Source: Vibrio sp. SCSIO 43136
Lineage (GTDB): Bacteria; Pseudomonadota; Gammaproteobacteria; Enterobacterales; Vibrionaceae
DNA: 64,000 bases
Assembly: GCF_023716565.1 (NCBI RefSeq)
Contig: NZ_CP071848.1
Coordinates: 3,100,001-3,164,000 of the forward strand
Direction: 5' to 3'
A program made the translations under genes and the position numbers. Under the pieces are notes generated by a model that worked only from the letters and a program-made list of their open reading frames with translations, did no database searches and had not been told where the DNA came from. Shown piece after piece: positions 36,114-46,378 of the stretch (positions are counted from its first letter, which is position 1; the number at the start of each line of letters is the position of its first letter).

Positions 36114-36668
36114 TTAGAACAATATTGCCCCAAGCGCCAAGAGTAAGAATAAGCCACATGTGATGCGTCGAATCCAATCAAGCGGCAGTTTATCTGCAGA
36201 TAACTTACCGATAATTACTACAGGCACATTGGCCAGTAACATGCCTATGGTAGTACCAAAAATCACCGCCCAAACAGCATCCTGATATTGAGCCCCTAGG
36301 ATAGATGTTGCGATCTGGGTCTTATCGCCAATTTCAGCAATAAAGAATGCGATGAAGCTAGCAACAAATGGACCTCGAGCAGAGATGGATTCATCATCAT
36401 CGAGTTTATCCGGGATCAATATCCATAGGGCCATAGCGAGAAAACTGGCAGCAACCACGTAACGAAGCAACTGTTCGGAAATAAAATCAGCGACCACAAC
36501 ACCAAGCCAAGCGGCTAACGCATGATTGAGGAGTGTTGCTGCAAAAATGGCAGCAATAATTGGAACGGGTTTACGGTAGCGACTGGCCAACAATAGAGAC
36601 AGTAGTTGGGTTTTGTCACCAATTTCCGCCAGTGCGACGGTCATAGTAGAAATAGCAATAATGCTCAC
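36114..36668 (-). CDS. mneA: Manganese exporter MneA (UPF0016/TMEM165-GDT1 family)
   Basis: 184 residues with six membrane helices in two halves, each carrying the family motif E-x-G-D-K-T: ALAEIGDKTQLL near residue 12 and FIAEIGDKTQIA near 110. These acidic residues bind the transported cation. In V. cholerae a member of this family exports Mn2+. A yybP-ykoY (Mn2+-sensing) riboswitch lies in front, agreeing with that role. The start is a GTG at 36668; the next in-frame ATG is eight codons further in. Confidence 0.92.
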   Translation of the reverse strand: MSIIAISTMTVALAEIGDKTQLLSLLLASRYRKPVPIIAAIFAATLLNHALAAWLGVVVADFISEQLLRYVVAASFLAMALWILIPDKLDDDESISARGPFVASFIAFFIAEIGDKTQIATSILGAQYQDAVWAVIFGTTIGMLLANVPVVIIGKLSADKLPLDWIRRITCGLFLLLALGAILF

Positions 36669-36679
36669 GACATGCTCAT
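36665..36679 (-). other. Minimal upstream ORF overlapping the mneA start
   Basis: ATG AGC ATG TCG TGA on the minus strand; its TGA shares bases with the GTG start of mneA (GTGA). May couple or tune initiation; inference only. Confidence 0.35.
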
Positions 36680-36699
36680 TTGGGGCGAGGGTTATTATA

Positions 36700-36890
36700 T
36701 TAAAACCATAGACAAGCCTCGTGCCCCACCCCGGTTCACGATACTTGTCTAAGGTCTTGCTAAACGGCGGAGGTATAGTCCCCCTTAAGCGTCTCTGTCA
36801 CCATGGTGATTTTGCACCAATTATGTTGACGACAGAACCTAATCCACATTGCTAGTGATTAGGTAAGCTACTCCCCAAAGACGGGCGCAT
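36700..36890 (-). ncRNA. yybP-ykoY manganese riboswitch of mneA
   Basis: The minus strand shows the hallmark blocks CTTTGGGGAGTAGC, GCAAGACC and CCGGGGTGGGGCACG. The 3' end forms a long hairpin TAGACAAG...CTTGTCTA followed by TGGTTTT, a candidate expression platform. This class senses Mn2+ and turns on exporters such as MntP or UPF0016 proteins. Confidence 0.85.
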
Positions 36891-37100
36891 TTTAAAGCGC
36901 ACATTAGTGAGACTCAAGCTAAAATTTCGCCAATTGCGGCCCAATTGCGACAAAGCGAACGACGTTTTTCCCCAACTAGAGAGTAAATCTCGAAAATGAC
37001 TAGGAATTCGCCAACATTGCCCCTACTCGGAAGCGGAATATATCGCTATACTTGATTGTTATTTTTTATTCATACAGACAGAAATCGCGCGAACCTGACT

Positions 37101-38021
37101 ATGCAAAAATTCGATATCAAGACCTTTCAGGGTATGATCCTCGCGCTGCAGGATTATTGGGCCCAACAAGGCTGTACCATTGTACAACCGCTAGACATGG
37201 AAGTAGGTGCAGGCACCTCTCACCCTATGACGTGTCTACGTGCACTTGGCCCAGAGCCAATCTCAACCGCTTACGTTCAGCCATCACGTCGTCCAACCGA
37301 CGGCCGTTACGGTGAGAACCCTAACCGTCTACAACACTACTACCAATTCCAGGTGATCCTTAAGCCATCACCGGACAACATCCAAGAGCTATACCTTGGC
37401 TCGCTAGAGGTACTAGGCGTTGACCCACAAGTACACGACATCCGTTTCGTAGAAGATAACTGGGAAAACCCAACGCTAGGCGCATGGGGTCTAGGCTGGG
37501 AAGTATGGCTAAACGGCATGGAAGTAACCCAGTTTACTTACTTCCAGCAGGTTGGCGGTCTTGAGTGTAAGCCAGTAACTGGCGAGATCACTTACGGTAT
37601 CGAGCGTCTTGCAATGTACATTCAGGGTGTGGATTCTGTTTACGACTTAGTGTGGAACATCGCACCAGACGGCTCTAAAGTGACTTACGGTGATATCTTC
37701 CACCAAAACGAGGTTGAGCAATCAACTTATAACTTTGAGCACGCAGACGTAGATTTCCTATTCACCTTCTTCGACCAGTGCGAGAAAGAGTGTAAAGAGC
37801 TACTTGAGCTTGAAAAGCCACTACCCCTTCCAGCGTACGAGCGCATCCTTAAAGCGGGCCACGCCTTCAACCTACTAGACGCACGTAAAGCGATCTCAGT
37901 AACTGAACGCCAACGCTACATCCTACGTATCCGTGACCTGACCAAGTCAGTTGCAGAGGCGTACTACGCATCTCGTGAAGCACTAGGCTTCCCAATGCTA
38001 AAAAAGGATGAGGAGAAGTAA
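37101..38021 (+). CDS. glyQ: Glycyl-tRNA synthetase alpha subunit GlyQ
   Basis: 306 residues from ATG 37101 ([12 protein letters not shown]), the universal start for the family; the in-frame ATG at 37056 is disregarded. Class II synthetase motifs such as [14 protein letters not shown] and LGPEPIST are present. Forms the alpha2beta2 glycyl-tRNA synthetase with GlyS, one base downstream. Confidence 0.97.
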   Translation: MQKFDIKTFQGMILALQDYWAQQGCTIVQPLDMEVGAGTSHPMTCLRALGPEPISTAYVQPSRRPTDGRYGENPNRLQHYYQFQVILKPSPDNIQELYLGSLEVLGVDPQVHDIRFVEDNWENPTLGAWGLGWEVWLNGMEVTQFTYFQQVGGLECKPVTGEITYGIERLAMYIQGVDSVYDLVWNIAPDGSKVTYGDIFHQNEVEQSTYNFEHADVDFLFTFFDQCEKECKELLELEKPLPLPAYERILKAGHAFNLLDARKAISVTERQRYILRIRDLTKSVAEAYYASREALGFPMLKKDEEK

Positions 38022-38022
38022 G

Positions 38023-40089
38023 ATGGCAAAAGAATTTCTGATTGAGCTAGGTACAGAAGAGCTGCCACCAACGCAACTTCGTACTCTGGCAGAAGCATTC
38101 GCAAACAACTTCGAAGCTGAGCTAAAAGCGGCTGAGCTGACTCACGAAGGCATCAAATGGTTTGCTGCACCTCGTCGTCTAGCGCTAAAAGTGGCTGCTC
38201 TGGCAGAATGCCAAGCGGACAAAGTGGTTGAGAAGCGCGGCCCTGCGGTATCGGTAGCCTTTGATGCTGACGGTAATGCAACCAAAGCGGCTCAAGGCTG
38301 GGCTCGTGGTAACGGCATCACCGTTGAGCAAGCTGACCGTCTGAAGACTGATAAAGGCGAGTGGCTGCTGTTCAAACAAGAAGTGAAAGGCAAAAACACT
38401 GCCGAGATCATTGTTGAACTTGCAGCAAAAGCACTAGCAAACTTACCGATTGCCAAACCTATGCGTTGGGGTAGCACTGAGACTCAGTTTATCCGCCCGG
38501 TTAAGACCCTAACTATGCTGATGGGCGATGAGCTTATTGCTGGTGAAATCCTTGGCGTTACATCTGATCGCACTATCCGTGGTCACCGCTTTATGGGTGA
38601 GCAAGAGTTCACTATCGACTCGGCTGAGCAGTACCCTGCGATCCTAGAAGAGCGTGGCAAGGTAATGGCTGATTACAAAGCGCGTAAGGCGATCATCATT
38701 GCTGAATCTCAAAAAGCCGCGGCGGCAGTTGGCGGTATCGCTGATCTAGAAGATGACCTAGTAGAAGAAGTAACTTCTCTAGTTGAGTGGCCAGTGGTTC
38801 TTACAGCGAAGTTTGAAGAAGAGTTCCTAAACGTGCCTTCTGAAGCGCTGGTTTACACCATGAAAGGTGACCAGAAGTACTTCCCTGTTTACGATGAGAA
38901 CAAGAAGCTACTACCAAACTTTATCTTTGTATCTAACATCGAGTCGAAAGAGCCTCGTCACGTGATCGAAGGTAACGAGAAGGTAGTACGTCCACGTCTA
39001 GCAGATGCGGAGTTCTTCTTTAACACTGACCGTAAGCGTCCTCTGATTGACCGTCTTCCTGAGCTAGATAACGCTATCTTCCAGAAGAAGCTAGGTACTA
39101 TCAAAGATAAGACTAACCGTATCACTGAGCTGGCTGGCTACATCGCTGAGCAGATCGGTGCGGACGTTGAGCTATCTAAGCGTGCTGGCCTACTGGCGAA
39201 ATGTGACCTAATGACCTCGATGGTATTCGAATTTACCGATACTCAGGGTGTTATGGGCATGCACTACGCTCGCCACGATGGTGAGAACGAGCAAGTAGCG
39301 GTTGCACTAAACGAGCAGTACATGCCTCGTTTTGCAGGTGACGACCTACCATCAAACGGTGTTTCGACAGCGGTTGCAATGGCAGACAAGCTAGATACTA
39401 TCGTTGGTATCTTCGGTATAGGCCAAGCGCCAAAAGGTTCTGACCCATTTGCGCTACGTCGTGCATCACTAGGTGTACTGCGTATCATCGTTGAATACGG
39501 CTACAACCTAGACCTAGTTGACCTGATCGCTAAGGCGAAATCGCTATTTGGCGACCGCCTGACTAACGATAAAGTTGAGCATGACGTGATCGAGTTTATG
39601 CTAGGCCGTTTCCGTGCTTGGTACCAAGACGAAGGCTTCAGCGTAGACATCATCCAAGCGGTGCTAGCACGTCGTCCAACTAAGCCTGCAGACTTTGACC
39701 AGCGTGTTAAAGCGGTATCTCACTTCCGTGACCTTGAAGCGGCAGAAGCACTAGCAGCAGCGAACAAGCGTGTAGGTAACATCCTAGCGAAATTCGATGG
39801 TGAGCTGGCGCAAGAGATCGACCTGTCTCTTCTACAAGAAGATGCAGAGAAGACCCTAGCAGAAAGCGTTGAAGTGATGACAGAAGCACTAGAGCCTGCG
39901 TTCGCAACCGGTAACTACCAAGATGCACTAAGCAAGCTTGCAGACCTACGTGAGCCTGTGGATGCATTCTTCGATAACGTAATGGTAATGGCCGATGACG
40001 AAGCTCTGAAGAAGAACCGTCTAACGCTACTCAACAACCTACGTAACCTGTTCCTACAGATCGCTGATATCTCACTTCTACAGAAGTAA
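38023..40089 (+). CDS. glyS: Glycyl-tRNA synthetase beta subunit GlyS
   Basis: 688 residues starting [16 protein letters not shown], the family start, 1 bp after the glyQ stop and preceded by GAGGAGAAG within glyQ. It carries the HD-like and anticodon-binding domains (GVGAx/[23 protein letters not shown]) of bacterial GlyS. Confidence 0.97.
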   Translation: MAKEFLIELGTEELPPTQLRTLAEAFANNFEAELKAAELTHEGIKWFAAPRRLALKVAALAECQADKVVEKRGPAVSVAFDADGNATKAAQGWARGNGITVEQADRLKTDKGEWLLFKQEVKGKNTAEIIVELAAKALANLPIAKPMRWGSTETQFIRPVKTLTMLMGDELIAGEILGVTSDRTIRGHRFMGEQEFTIDSAEQYPAILEERGKVMADYKARKAIIIAESQKAAAAVGGIADLEDDLVEEVTSLVEWPVVLTAKFEEEFLNVPSEALVYTMKGDQKYFPVYDENKKLLPNFIFVSNIESKEPRHVIEGNEKVVRPRLADAEFFFNTDRKRPLIDRLPELDNAIFQKKLGTIKDKTNRITELAGYIAEQIGADVELSKRAGLLAKCDLMTSMVFEFTDTQGVMGMHYARHDGENEQVAVALNEQYMPRFAGDDLPSNGVSTAVAMADKLDTIVGIFGIGQAPKGSDPFALRRASLGVLRIIVEYGYNLDLVDLIAKAKSLFGDRLTNDKVEHDVIEFMLGRFRAWYQDEGFSVDIIQAVLARRPTKPADFDQRVKAVSHFRDLEAAEALAAANKRVGNILAKFDGELAQEIDLSLLQEDAEKTLAESVEVMTEALEPAFATGNYQDALSKLADLREPVDAFFDNVMVMADDEALKKNRLTLLNNLRNLFLQIADISLLQK

Positions 40090-40109
40090 TTAGCATTTAT
40101 TAGGTATTT

Positions 40110-40138
40110 GAAAGGGAAGCTTTGGCTTCCCTTTTTTG
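40110..40138 (+). terminator. Terminator after glyQS
   Basis: AAAGGGAAGCTTTGGCTTCCCTTT hairpin followed by TTT. Confidence 0.9.
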
Positions 40139-40293
40139 TTGCCGATAGAAACCGATACGCACGACGTATTAGTAATTTTGTGAACAAGGCAAACCTTTGT
40201 AGGGTGAGGTCGATTTAACTTATGGGTGCAACGCTCGGATTGTAGAGGCTTGGTTTTGCTATAACTGGACTGTTTATTCGGGGGAAGGATTCA

Positions 40294-42378
40294 ATGAAAA
40301 AAACAGTACTCGCACTCTCAATTGGACTATTTAGCGCCTGTAGCCAGATTCCAGATAACGCAATTTTACTCAGCGTTGGTGAGGATACGGCAGTATTCGA
40401 ACAAAACTCTCAAGGACTATTGGTTGCTGAACAGAAATTAGGGAAAGGCAGCTACACCTTTACTATCGGAGATAACCAACAAACCTGTGGCAGCAGCTTT
40501 GCCTTGGCAGAAGATAAACGCGTTAAGTTCAATCGTGCCCTTAAGATGGACAACTGTGCCACTGACACCGAGATGCCCCTGCGTATCTTCAAAGCCAATA
40601 CCTATCAATTTACCCTTAACCCCACCAGCAACGAGTTAACGGTAAAGATCAAGCCAAAACAGAGCCAGAGTTTTACTTATACCTGTCCCGTCGCCACTGA
40701 TACACCCAAAACCATCGACGTGGCTAAGACCTTCGCCAACGGCACCAAGGTTCGTGACGCACTAACAGGGCAAGAAGCGACAGTAGATAATGGCACTATA
40801 ATTATGCAGCCAGGTCCTATGAGCCAAGGTCTACTATTACTCGAGCAAGTCGAACAACAAGTTGAGCCTGCATTTAGCTGGGACAATGCCACGATTTACT
40901 TCGTGATGACCGACCGCTTCCACAATGGCAATCCAGACAACGACAACAGCTATGGCCGCAGCAAAGATGGTAAATATGAGATCGGTACTTTTCATGGTGG
41001 CGACCTTGCTGGTCTTACCGAAAAGCTCGACTACATCCAATCGCTAGGCGTCAATGCCATCTGGATCACCTCGCCACTGGAGCAGATCCACGGCTGGGTT
41101 GGCGGTGGTGATAAAGGGGACTTCAAACACTACGGCTACCACGGCTACTACCACCAAGACTGGACCAAGCTCGATGCCAACATGGGCACCGAAGATGAGC
41201 TACGCACCTTTGTCGATACGGCGCATGAAAAAGGCATCCGTGTGGTGTGGGACGTGGTGATGAACCACACTGGCTACGCAACACTGGCAGATATGCAGGA
41301 GTTTGGTTTTGGTCAGCTCCACCTTGACGAGCAAGAAGCTAAAGAGGTGCTTGGCGAGAGTTGGACCGACTGGCAACCAAAGTCCGGCCAGTGCTGGCAT
41401 AGCTTTAACGACTACATCAAATACGGTGATAGCGAAGCGTGGGATAAATGGTGGGGCAAAGCGTGGATCCGTACCGACATCGGCAACTACGACGCCCCTG
41501 GGTATAATGATCGCACCATGTCGCTCAACTATCTGCCCGACCTGAAAACCGAATCGGCTGAAACCACTGGACTGCCGAACTTCTTCCGCAAAAAAGAGAC
41601 CAATGCGCAAGATATCGAACGGACCCCACGAGCCCACTTGATCGCTTGGCTATCTGAATGGGTACGTGAGTATGGTATCGATGGCTTCCGTGTTGATACC
41701 GCAAAACATGTCGAGATGGAGGCATGGGCTGAGCTTAAAGCCAGCACCACCCAAGCATTAGAGGAATGGAAACAAAAAAACCCAGACAAAGCTCTCGACG
41801 ACTTGCCATTCTGGATGACAGGTGAAGTATGGGCACATAGCGTGGTGAAAACACCTTATTTTGATCACGGCTTCGACTCAATCATCAACTTTGAGTTCCA
41901 AGGTGATGTTGCGCCTAAAGCGCTAAAATGTTTTGCCAAGCTGGATAGTGACTATCAACGCTACGCTGAACGTATCAACCAAGACCCTGAGTTCAACGTG
42001 CTAAGTTACCTTTCTTCGCATGATACCCAACTGTTTTGGTCAGCCCGCAGTCGCAGCTTCGATGACCAAGCCAAAGCGGCCAATGCGCTAATGCTTGCCC
42101 CTGGTGCGGTTCAAATCTACTACGGCGATGAAATCGCCCGTGACTTTGGAACCACAGGCTCAGATGCCCACCAAGGAACCCGCTCCGATATGCCATGGCA
42201 TCAGATCAAAGGCCAGCGTGCAGATTTACTTGAACACTGGCAAAAGCTAGGCGAATTTCGTCAACGCCACCCAGCGGTTGCGCAGGGCAAACACATCACT
42301 CGTCAGCAACAAGGCTATTACGCTTTTGAGCGCCAATACAAAGATGACAAAGTGTTGATCGTATATACGGGTGAATAA
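40294..42378 (+). CDS. Lipoprotein alpha-amylase (GH13 family, MalS-like)
   Basis: 694 residues. The signal peptide ends in a lipobox (LFSAC, Cys16), so the enzyme is lipid-anchored, probably facing the periplasm or surface. After a ~190-residue N-terminal part follows a GH13 barrel with region I VVMNHTG, region II GFRVDTAKHV (nucleophile Asp), region III GEVWAHS (acid Glu) and region IV LSSHDT. It would cut alpha-1,4 glucans. Its size and domain pattern resemble E. coli periplasmic MalS. It stands alone between glyS and avtA with its own terminator. Confidence 0.9.
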   Translation: MKKTVLALSIGLFSACSQIPDNAILLSVGEDTAVFEQNSQGLLVAEQKLGKGSYTFTIGDNQQTCGSSFALAEDKRVKFNRALKMDNCATDTEMPLRIFKANTYQFTLNPTSNELTVKIKPKQSQSFTYTCPVATDTPKTIDVAKTFANGTKVRDALTGQEATVDNGTIIMQPGPMSQGLLLLEQVEQQVEPAFSWDNATIYFVMTDRFHNGNPDNDNSYGRSKDGKYEIGTFHGGDLAGLTEKLDYIQSLGVNAIWITSPLEQIHGWVGGGDKGDFKHYGYHGYYHQDWTKLDANMGTEDELRTFVDTAHEKGIRVVWDVVMNHTGYATLADMQEFGFGQLHLDEQEAKEVLGESWTDWQPKSGQCWHSFNDYIKYGDSEAWDKWWGKAWIRTDIGNYDAPGYNDRTMSLNYLPDLKTESAETTGLPNFFRKKETNAQDIERTPRAHLIAWLSEWVREYGIDGFRVDTAKHVEMEAWAELKASTTQALEEWKQKNPDKALDDLPFWMTGEVWAHSVVKTPYFDHGFDSIINFEFQGDVAPKALKCFAKLDSDYQRYAERINQDPEFNVLSYLSSHDTQLFWSARSRSFDDQAKAANALMLAPGAVQIYYGDEIARDFGTTGSDAHQGTRSDMPWHQIKGQRADLLEHWQKLGEFRQRHPAVAQGKHITRQQQGYYAFERQYKDDKVLIVYTGE

Positions 42379-42393
42379 CCACCACTGATAGTA

Positions 42394-42423
42394 ACAAAGG
42401 GAAGCAACTGCTTCCCTTTTTAG
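42394..42423 (+). terminator. Terminator after amylase gene
   Basis: AAAGGGAAGCAACTGCTTCCCTTTTTA, stem GGGAAGC / GCTTCCC with T-run. Confidence 0.85.
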
Positions 42424-42604
42424 TGGCAGTTGTCGCCCATATCCTACGTACTTCTGGTCTGATCAGCCGCTTTTTTGTTTTTCGGTTTATTTCACACTTT
42501 GCGTCAATAACACATTGATGTAAGGTCAAGGATTACTCGTTTAGCTGACCCAGTATCAGCACAAATTGACCGAAGCAATCGCAATGAATTAGGTAGTAAC
42601 GCAG

Positions 42605-43852
42605 ATGCAGTTCTCAAAGTTTGGTGAAAAATTTAATCAGTATTCAGGCATAACCCAATTAATGGATGATCTTAATGACGGGCTGCGTACACCAGGTGCC
42701 ATCATGCTCGGCGGCGGTAACCCAGCAGCCATCCCAGAGATGCTCGATTACTACCATCAAGCCACTCAAGAGCTACTAGATAGCAATGAATTGGTCGCTG
42801 CACTAGCAAACTATGATGGCCCTCAAGGCAAAGACTTGTTTGTTAAAGCGCTCGCTAGCTTGCTTAAAAACACTTATGGCTGGAACATCAGCGAAAAAAA
42901 CATCTCGCTTACTAATGGCAGTCAAAGTGGCTTCTTTTATCTATTTAATCTGTTTGCAGGCAAACATGCCGATGGGTCGCACAAGAAAATTCTTCTGCCA
43001 TTAGCTCCCGAGTATATTGGCTATGGTGATGCTGGCATTGATGAGGATATCTTTATCTCTTATCACCCAGAAATCGAAATGCTCGACAATCGTCAGTTCA
43101 AATATCATGTCGACTTTGAACAGATGAAGGTCGATGACTCCGTGGCGGCAATTTGTGTTTCTCGCCCAACCAACCCAACAGGCAACGTATTAACCGACCA
43201 AGAGATCCACAAGCTCGATAAGTTAGCCCAGCAACATGATATTCCTCTGATCATCGATAACGCTTACGGTTTGCCATTTCCCAACATCATCTTTGAAGAT
43301 GTTGAACCGTTTTGGAATGAAAACACTATTTTGTGCATGAGCCTTTCCAAACTCGGATTGCCCGGCGTTCGCTGCGGCATTGTGATTGCGAGTGAAGAAG
43401 TAACACAAGCAATGACCAACATGAACGGCATCATCAGCCTAGCACCAGGCAGCGTAGGGCCAGCATTAGGCCACCACATGATCGAGAAGCAAGATCTTCT
43501 AAGGCTGAGCCACGATGTGATCTTGCCGTTTTACCAGCAAAAGTCGCAGCGAGCAGTGGAGCTGCTGCAACAAGCGATCCCCGATCCTCGCTTTCGCATT
43601 CATAAACCGGAAGGCGCTATCTTCCTCTGGCTATGGTTTGACGAATTGCCTATCACCACCATGGAGCTGTATAAACGCCTTAAAGCCCGTGGAGTATTAA
43701 TCGTACCGGGTGAATACTTCTTTATCGGCCAACAAGACGATTGGGACCACGCTCACCAATGCTTACGCATGAACTATGTTCAAGACGATGACAAGATGCA
43801 GCAAGGAATTGCGGTGATTGCAGAGGAAGTGATCAAGGCCTACGCAAAGTAA
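42605..43852 (+). CDS. avtA: Valine-pyruvate aminotransferase AvtA
   Basis: 415 residues, the size of E. coli AvtA. A type I fold PLP enzyme: the substrate-side LGGGNPAAIPEM near residue 35, SRPTNPTGNV (Asn binding PLP) and the Schiff-base Lys in MSLSKLGLPGVR. It transfers the amino group between valine and pyruvate to give alanine. In V. cholerae avtA also lies next to glyS and the small heat-shock gene. Confidence 0.95.
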   Translation: MQFSKFGEKFNQYSGITQLMDDLNDGLRTPGAIMLGGGNPAAIPEMLDYYHQATQELLDSNELVAALANYDGPQGKDLFVKALASLLKNTYGWNISEKNISLTNGSQSGFFYLFNLFAGKHADGSHKKILLPLAPEYIGYGDAGIDEDIFISYHPEIEMLDNRQFKYHVDFEQMKVDDSVAAICVSRPTNPTGNVLTDQEIHKLDKLAQQHDIPLIIDNAYGLPFPNIIFEDVEPFWNENTILCMSLSKLGLPGVRCGIVIASEEVTQAMTNMNGIISLAPGSVGPALGHHMIEKQDLLRLSHDVILPFYQQKSQRAVELLQQAIPDPRFRIHKPEGAIFLWLWFDELPITTMELYKRLKARGVLIVPGEYFFIGQQDDWDHAHQCLRMNYVQDDDKMQQGIAVIAEEVIKAYAK

Positions 43853-43952
43853 GGAATCCTTACTTAGCCCAGAGCTTGCTACATTGATTGTATGATGACA
43901 AATTAACCAACGAAGGGTAGAATCGCGGCGTGTTTTATTAATCGATACTCCT

Positions 43953-45575
43953 ATGCCTTCTATCCTACGTGTTTTCAAATCGTACCCAGTATTTGCACTG
44001 ATATATTCCTTTTTGGTAGGAGCGATTGTTGTCGCCTGTGAAACCGCAGTGCGCCACTACTATGAAGTTATCCCCGCAGATAACCCACTAGAAAGCTTCT
44101 TTATCGGAACAATACTGGCTCTGATCGTCTGTTTTTCTGGCATCAAAGCGATAACCTGGATGTTCCTTGCCTTTATTGGGGCGGTGTACCTAATTCAATT
44201 TGGCAGCATCGCCACTTATGGCTTCTTTATATCGCCAATCAAGCTTTGGTTGCTGTTCGAAAAGTTCTTAGAAGTTCTCGATTCAGGTAAAGATTCAATT
44301 GCACATTCTCTGGTTGCAACTCTTTGTGCAGTGACCATTCTTGCAAGTCTGGTTGTAATGGCTTCAAAAGCTAATCACAAGAAGAAATCTATTTGGGCCA
44401 GTGCACTGGCGCTTGTTGTCATGCTTTTCTATCCGATTAAACAGATCGCTAATCCTGAAAATCTGCTAGGTATAAAGCCTTACAATGAGCACTCAGCATT
44501 CAAAAGTGCCCTATACACTCTAGGCTACTTTAGTGCTCATACCATTCCGCAAGAAGTCTTTGGCCAGTCCAATGTTGCTCAATTTGTCAGACCTGCGCCC
44601 GAGCGAATCAAGGCACCGGAGTTTCAAAATATTGTTTTTGTTATGGGTGAAAGCCTGTCCTCAAAATATGTTGGCGCATTAGGATTCGAGAAAAACACGA
44701 CGCCTTGGTTAGCAGAGCAAGCAAAGCGTGATGACAGATATCTAGGTGAGGGTTTCTCGGGAGGTCTATTTACCGATGTCAGTCTCCCATATTTCTTCCA
44801 GTCAGTGGTTAAGCCAAATGGCACAAGACAGATAGCCCAAAGTAATGCCAATCTATTTAAAATGGCCAAAGAACAAGGCTATACAACGCACTTCTACTCT
44901 GCGCAAACCAGTTACGGGCTGAGCTTAGTATCCATGATTGGTCGACAGTGGATTGATCACTATGACGACTCTTTTTCCATCACTCACGATGGGCGAGAGA
45001 GTGTTTTGGATATGGAACTGCTCAATTGGTTGAAACAAGTCAATCTCAAAGATAAAAACTTTATCGTGCTTCATCAAATGGGCTCTCACATGCCGTACTC
45101 GATTCGCACTCCGAAAGAGTTCAAAAAATTTGGTGAGGACAGCTCTTACAATGAGTACCTAAACAGCGTCTACTACACCGATGAGTTAATGAAGCAATTG
45201 CAAAACTACCTAGAGCAGAACACCACAGGGAAATGGAGTTTTATCATGACTTCAGACCACGGCCAATATGTCACTGCCAACGCTTCAGGGCACGGCAGCT
45301 TCAGTGCAGAATCAAACTATCTAGTTCCAGTCTATATCGCTTCCAATGACCATTTGGTTGCCCAAAAAGCGACTCGCTCACTTGGGGCATGTAGTGTCTC
45401 TTTTCAGGTTCAGCTATCTGATTTCATTGCCAATCAACTCGGCTTTGATTTCGATACTCCAACTAACTGTGACAAAGGATATGTTGCAGGCGCTAGCCGA
45501 AGTGGTGACTCTGGCTACTTAGAAATCATTCACCAGCCTGACGGTAGTACGACAAAAGAGCTGATGTATAAGTAA
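43953..45575 (+). CDS. Membrane phosphoethanolamine transferase-like sulfatase-fold protein
   Basis: 540 residues: about five membrane helices in the first 210, then a periplasmic alkaline phosphatase/sulfatase domain. Metal and catalytic motifs are visible: VMGESLSSKY with the Glu ligand (about 232), LFTDVSLPYFF with the presumed Thr nucleophile (about 273), LHQMGSHMPY and MTSDHGQYV. The layout is that of EptA/CptA/OpgE enzymes that move phosphoethanolamine from phosphatidylethanolamine to lipid A, core sugar or glucans. The acceptor cannot be told. No polymyxin-response genes are adjacent. Confidence 0.85.
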   Translation: MPSILRVFKSYPVFALIYSFLVGAIVVACETAVRHYYEVIPADNPLESFFIGTILALIVCFSGIKAITWMFLAFIGAVYLIQFGSIATYGFFISPIKLWLLFEKFLEVLDSGKDSIAHSLVATLCAVTILASLVVMASKANHKKKSIWASALALVVMLFYPIKQIANPENLLGIKPYNEHSAFKSALYTLGYFSAHTIPQEVFGQSNVAQFVRPAPERIKAPEFQNIVFVMGESLSSKYVGALGFEKNTTPWLAEQAKRDDRYLGEGFSGGLFTDVSLPYFFQSVVKPNGTRQIAQSNANLFKMAKEQGYTTHFYSAQTSYGLSLVSMIGRQWIDHYDDSFSITHDGRESVLDMELLNWLKQVNLKDKNFIVLHQMGSHMPYSIRTPKEFKKFGEDSSYNEYLNSVYYTDELMKQLQNYLEQNTTGKWSFIMTSDHGQYVTANASGHGSFSAESNYLVPVYIASNDHLVAQKATRSLGACSVSFQVQLSDFIANQLGFDFDTPTNCDKGYVAGASRSGDSGYLEIIHQPDGSTTKELMYK

Positions 45576-45577
45576 TA

Positions 45578-45606
45578 AAAACGCCCGCTATCAAGCGGGC
45601 GTTATT
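45578..45606. terminator. Bidirectional terminator between transferase gene and ibpA
   Basis: AACGCCCGCTATCAAGCGGGCGTT hairpin; A-run on the left gives a T-run for the minus strand. Confidence 0.85.
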
Positions 45607-45632
45607 CTATCTATTCAGCTGCAAGTGAGCTC

Positions 45633-46067
45633 TTAGCCCTCAATCAACTTACTTCCACCGATCTCGATTTTACGTGGCTTCATCGCTTCTGGGATCTCGC
45701 GTTCTAAGTCGATATGAAGCAAACCATTTTCCATGTTAGCGCCAATCACTTTTACGTAATCAGCGAGTTGGAATTTACGCTCAAAGTCGCGCTCAGCAAT
45801 GCCTTGATAAACGTAGGTCTTGTTCTCTTCTGGTTTACGCTCGCCACGAACAATCAGTACATTCTCTTTTTGAGTAAGGTCCAACTGATCTTCTGCAAAA
45901 CCTGCTACCGCCATAGTGATGCGATATTTGTTTTCGTCTTGCTGCTCGATATTGTATGGAGGGTAACCGCCAGAGCTATTCTTGGCTGTGTTTGCTTCCA
46001 TTAGGTTAAGCAGACGGTCAAAGCCAATGGCGTTACGGTACAGTGGAGTGAAATCTACATTGCGCAT
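45633..46067 (-). CDS. ibpA: Small heat-shock protein IbpA (Hsp20)
   Basis: 144 residues with the alpha-crystallin domain (about 35-125) and the conserved [18 protein letters not shown] end with its I-x-I-type motif. A holdase that binds unfolded proteins for later refolding by DnaK/ClpB. A sigma-32 promoter and a long leader lie upstream. Confidence 0.95.
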   Translation of the reverse strand: MRNVDFTPLYRNAIGFDRLLNLMEANTAKNSSGGYPPYNIEQQDENKYRITMAVAGFAEDQLDLTQKENVLIVRGERKPEENKTYVYQGIAERDFERKFQLADYVKVIGANMENGLLHIDLEREIPEAMKPRKIEIGGSKLIEG

Positions 46068-46190
46068 AATACTATCCTTCTAGTTAAGCAATAGTCTTAC
46101 CCGAGCGCTCACACATGTTTGGGGCTCAAAGGTAAGAGAAACAGTCTCACCACTCCGTTGGGACGTGGGGCTGTTTGGAGTTAAGTTGTA
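46068..46190 (-). promoter_or_regulatory. Possible ROSE-type RNA thermometer in the ibpA leader
   Basis: The end of the leader reads TTGCTTAACTAGAAGGATAG before the ATG; the TTGCT can pair with AGGA, as the last hairpin of ROSE elements does. The rest of the fold was not computed. Confidence 0.45.
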
Positions 46191-46273
46191 TGCTTTCCCT
46201 TTTTGCTTCCTCATCAGAGCGAAGGCTGGGACAAGCGGTTAAGAGGCCCGTTTGGCATCCTCTTCATAACTAG

Positions 46274-46302
46274 ATATAGGGGCGGTAAAAATGCTCTTCA
46301 AG
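46274..46302 (-). promoter_or_regulatory. Sigma-32 heat-shock promoter of ibpA
   Basis: CTTGAAG, 13-bp spacer, CCCCTATAT on the minus strand closely matches CTTGAAA-N11-16-CCCCATNT. About 205 bp upstream of the start, so a long 5' leader is made. Confidence 0.8.
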
Positions 46303-46334
46303 GGGATTGAATAAACTTTTTTAAAAATATAGGC

Positions 46335-46362
46335 AAAAAAATGCCCGCATAATGCGGGCACT
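46335..46362 (-). terminator. Terminator after glmU
   Basis: TGCCCGCATTATGCGGGCA hairpin followed by T7 on the minus strand. Confidence 0.9.
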
Positions 46363-46378
46363 CACTAATCTGTTGGGA

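Noticed and set aside
40677..41789. Several opposite-strand frames over the amylase gene
   Set aside because: They cover the catalytic blocks of GH13 in other frames and show no protein-family features.
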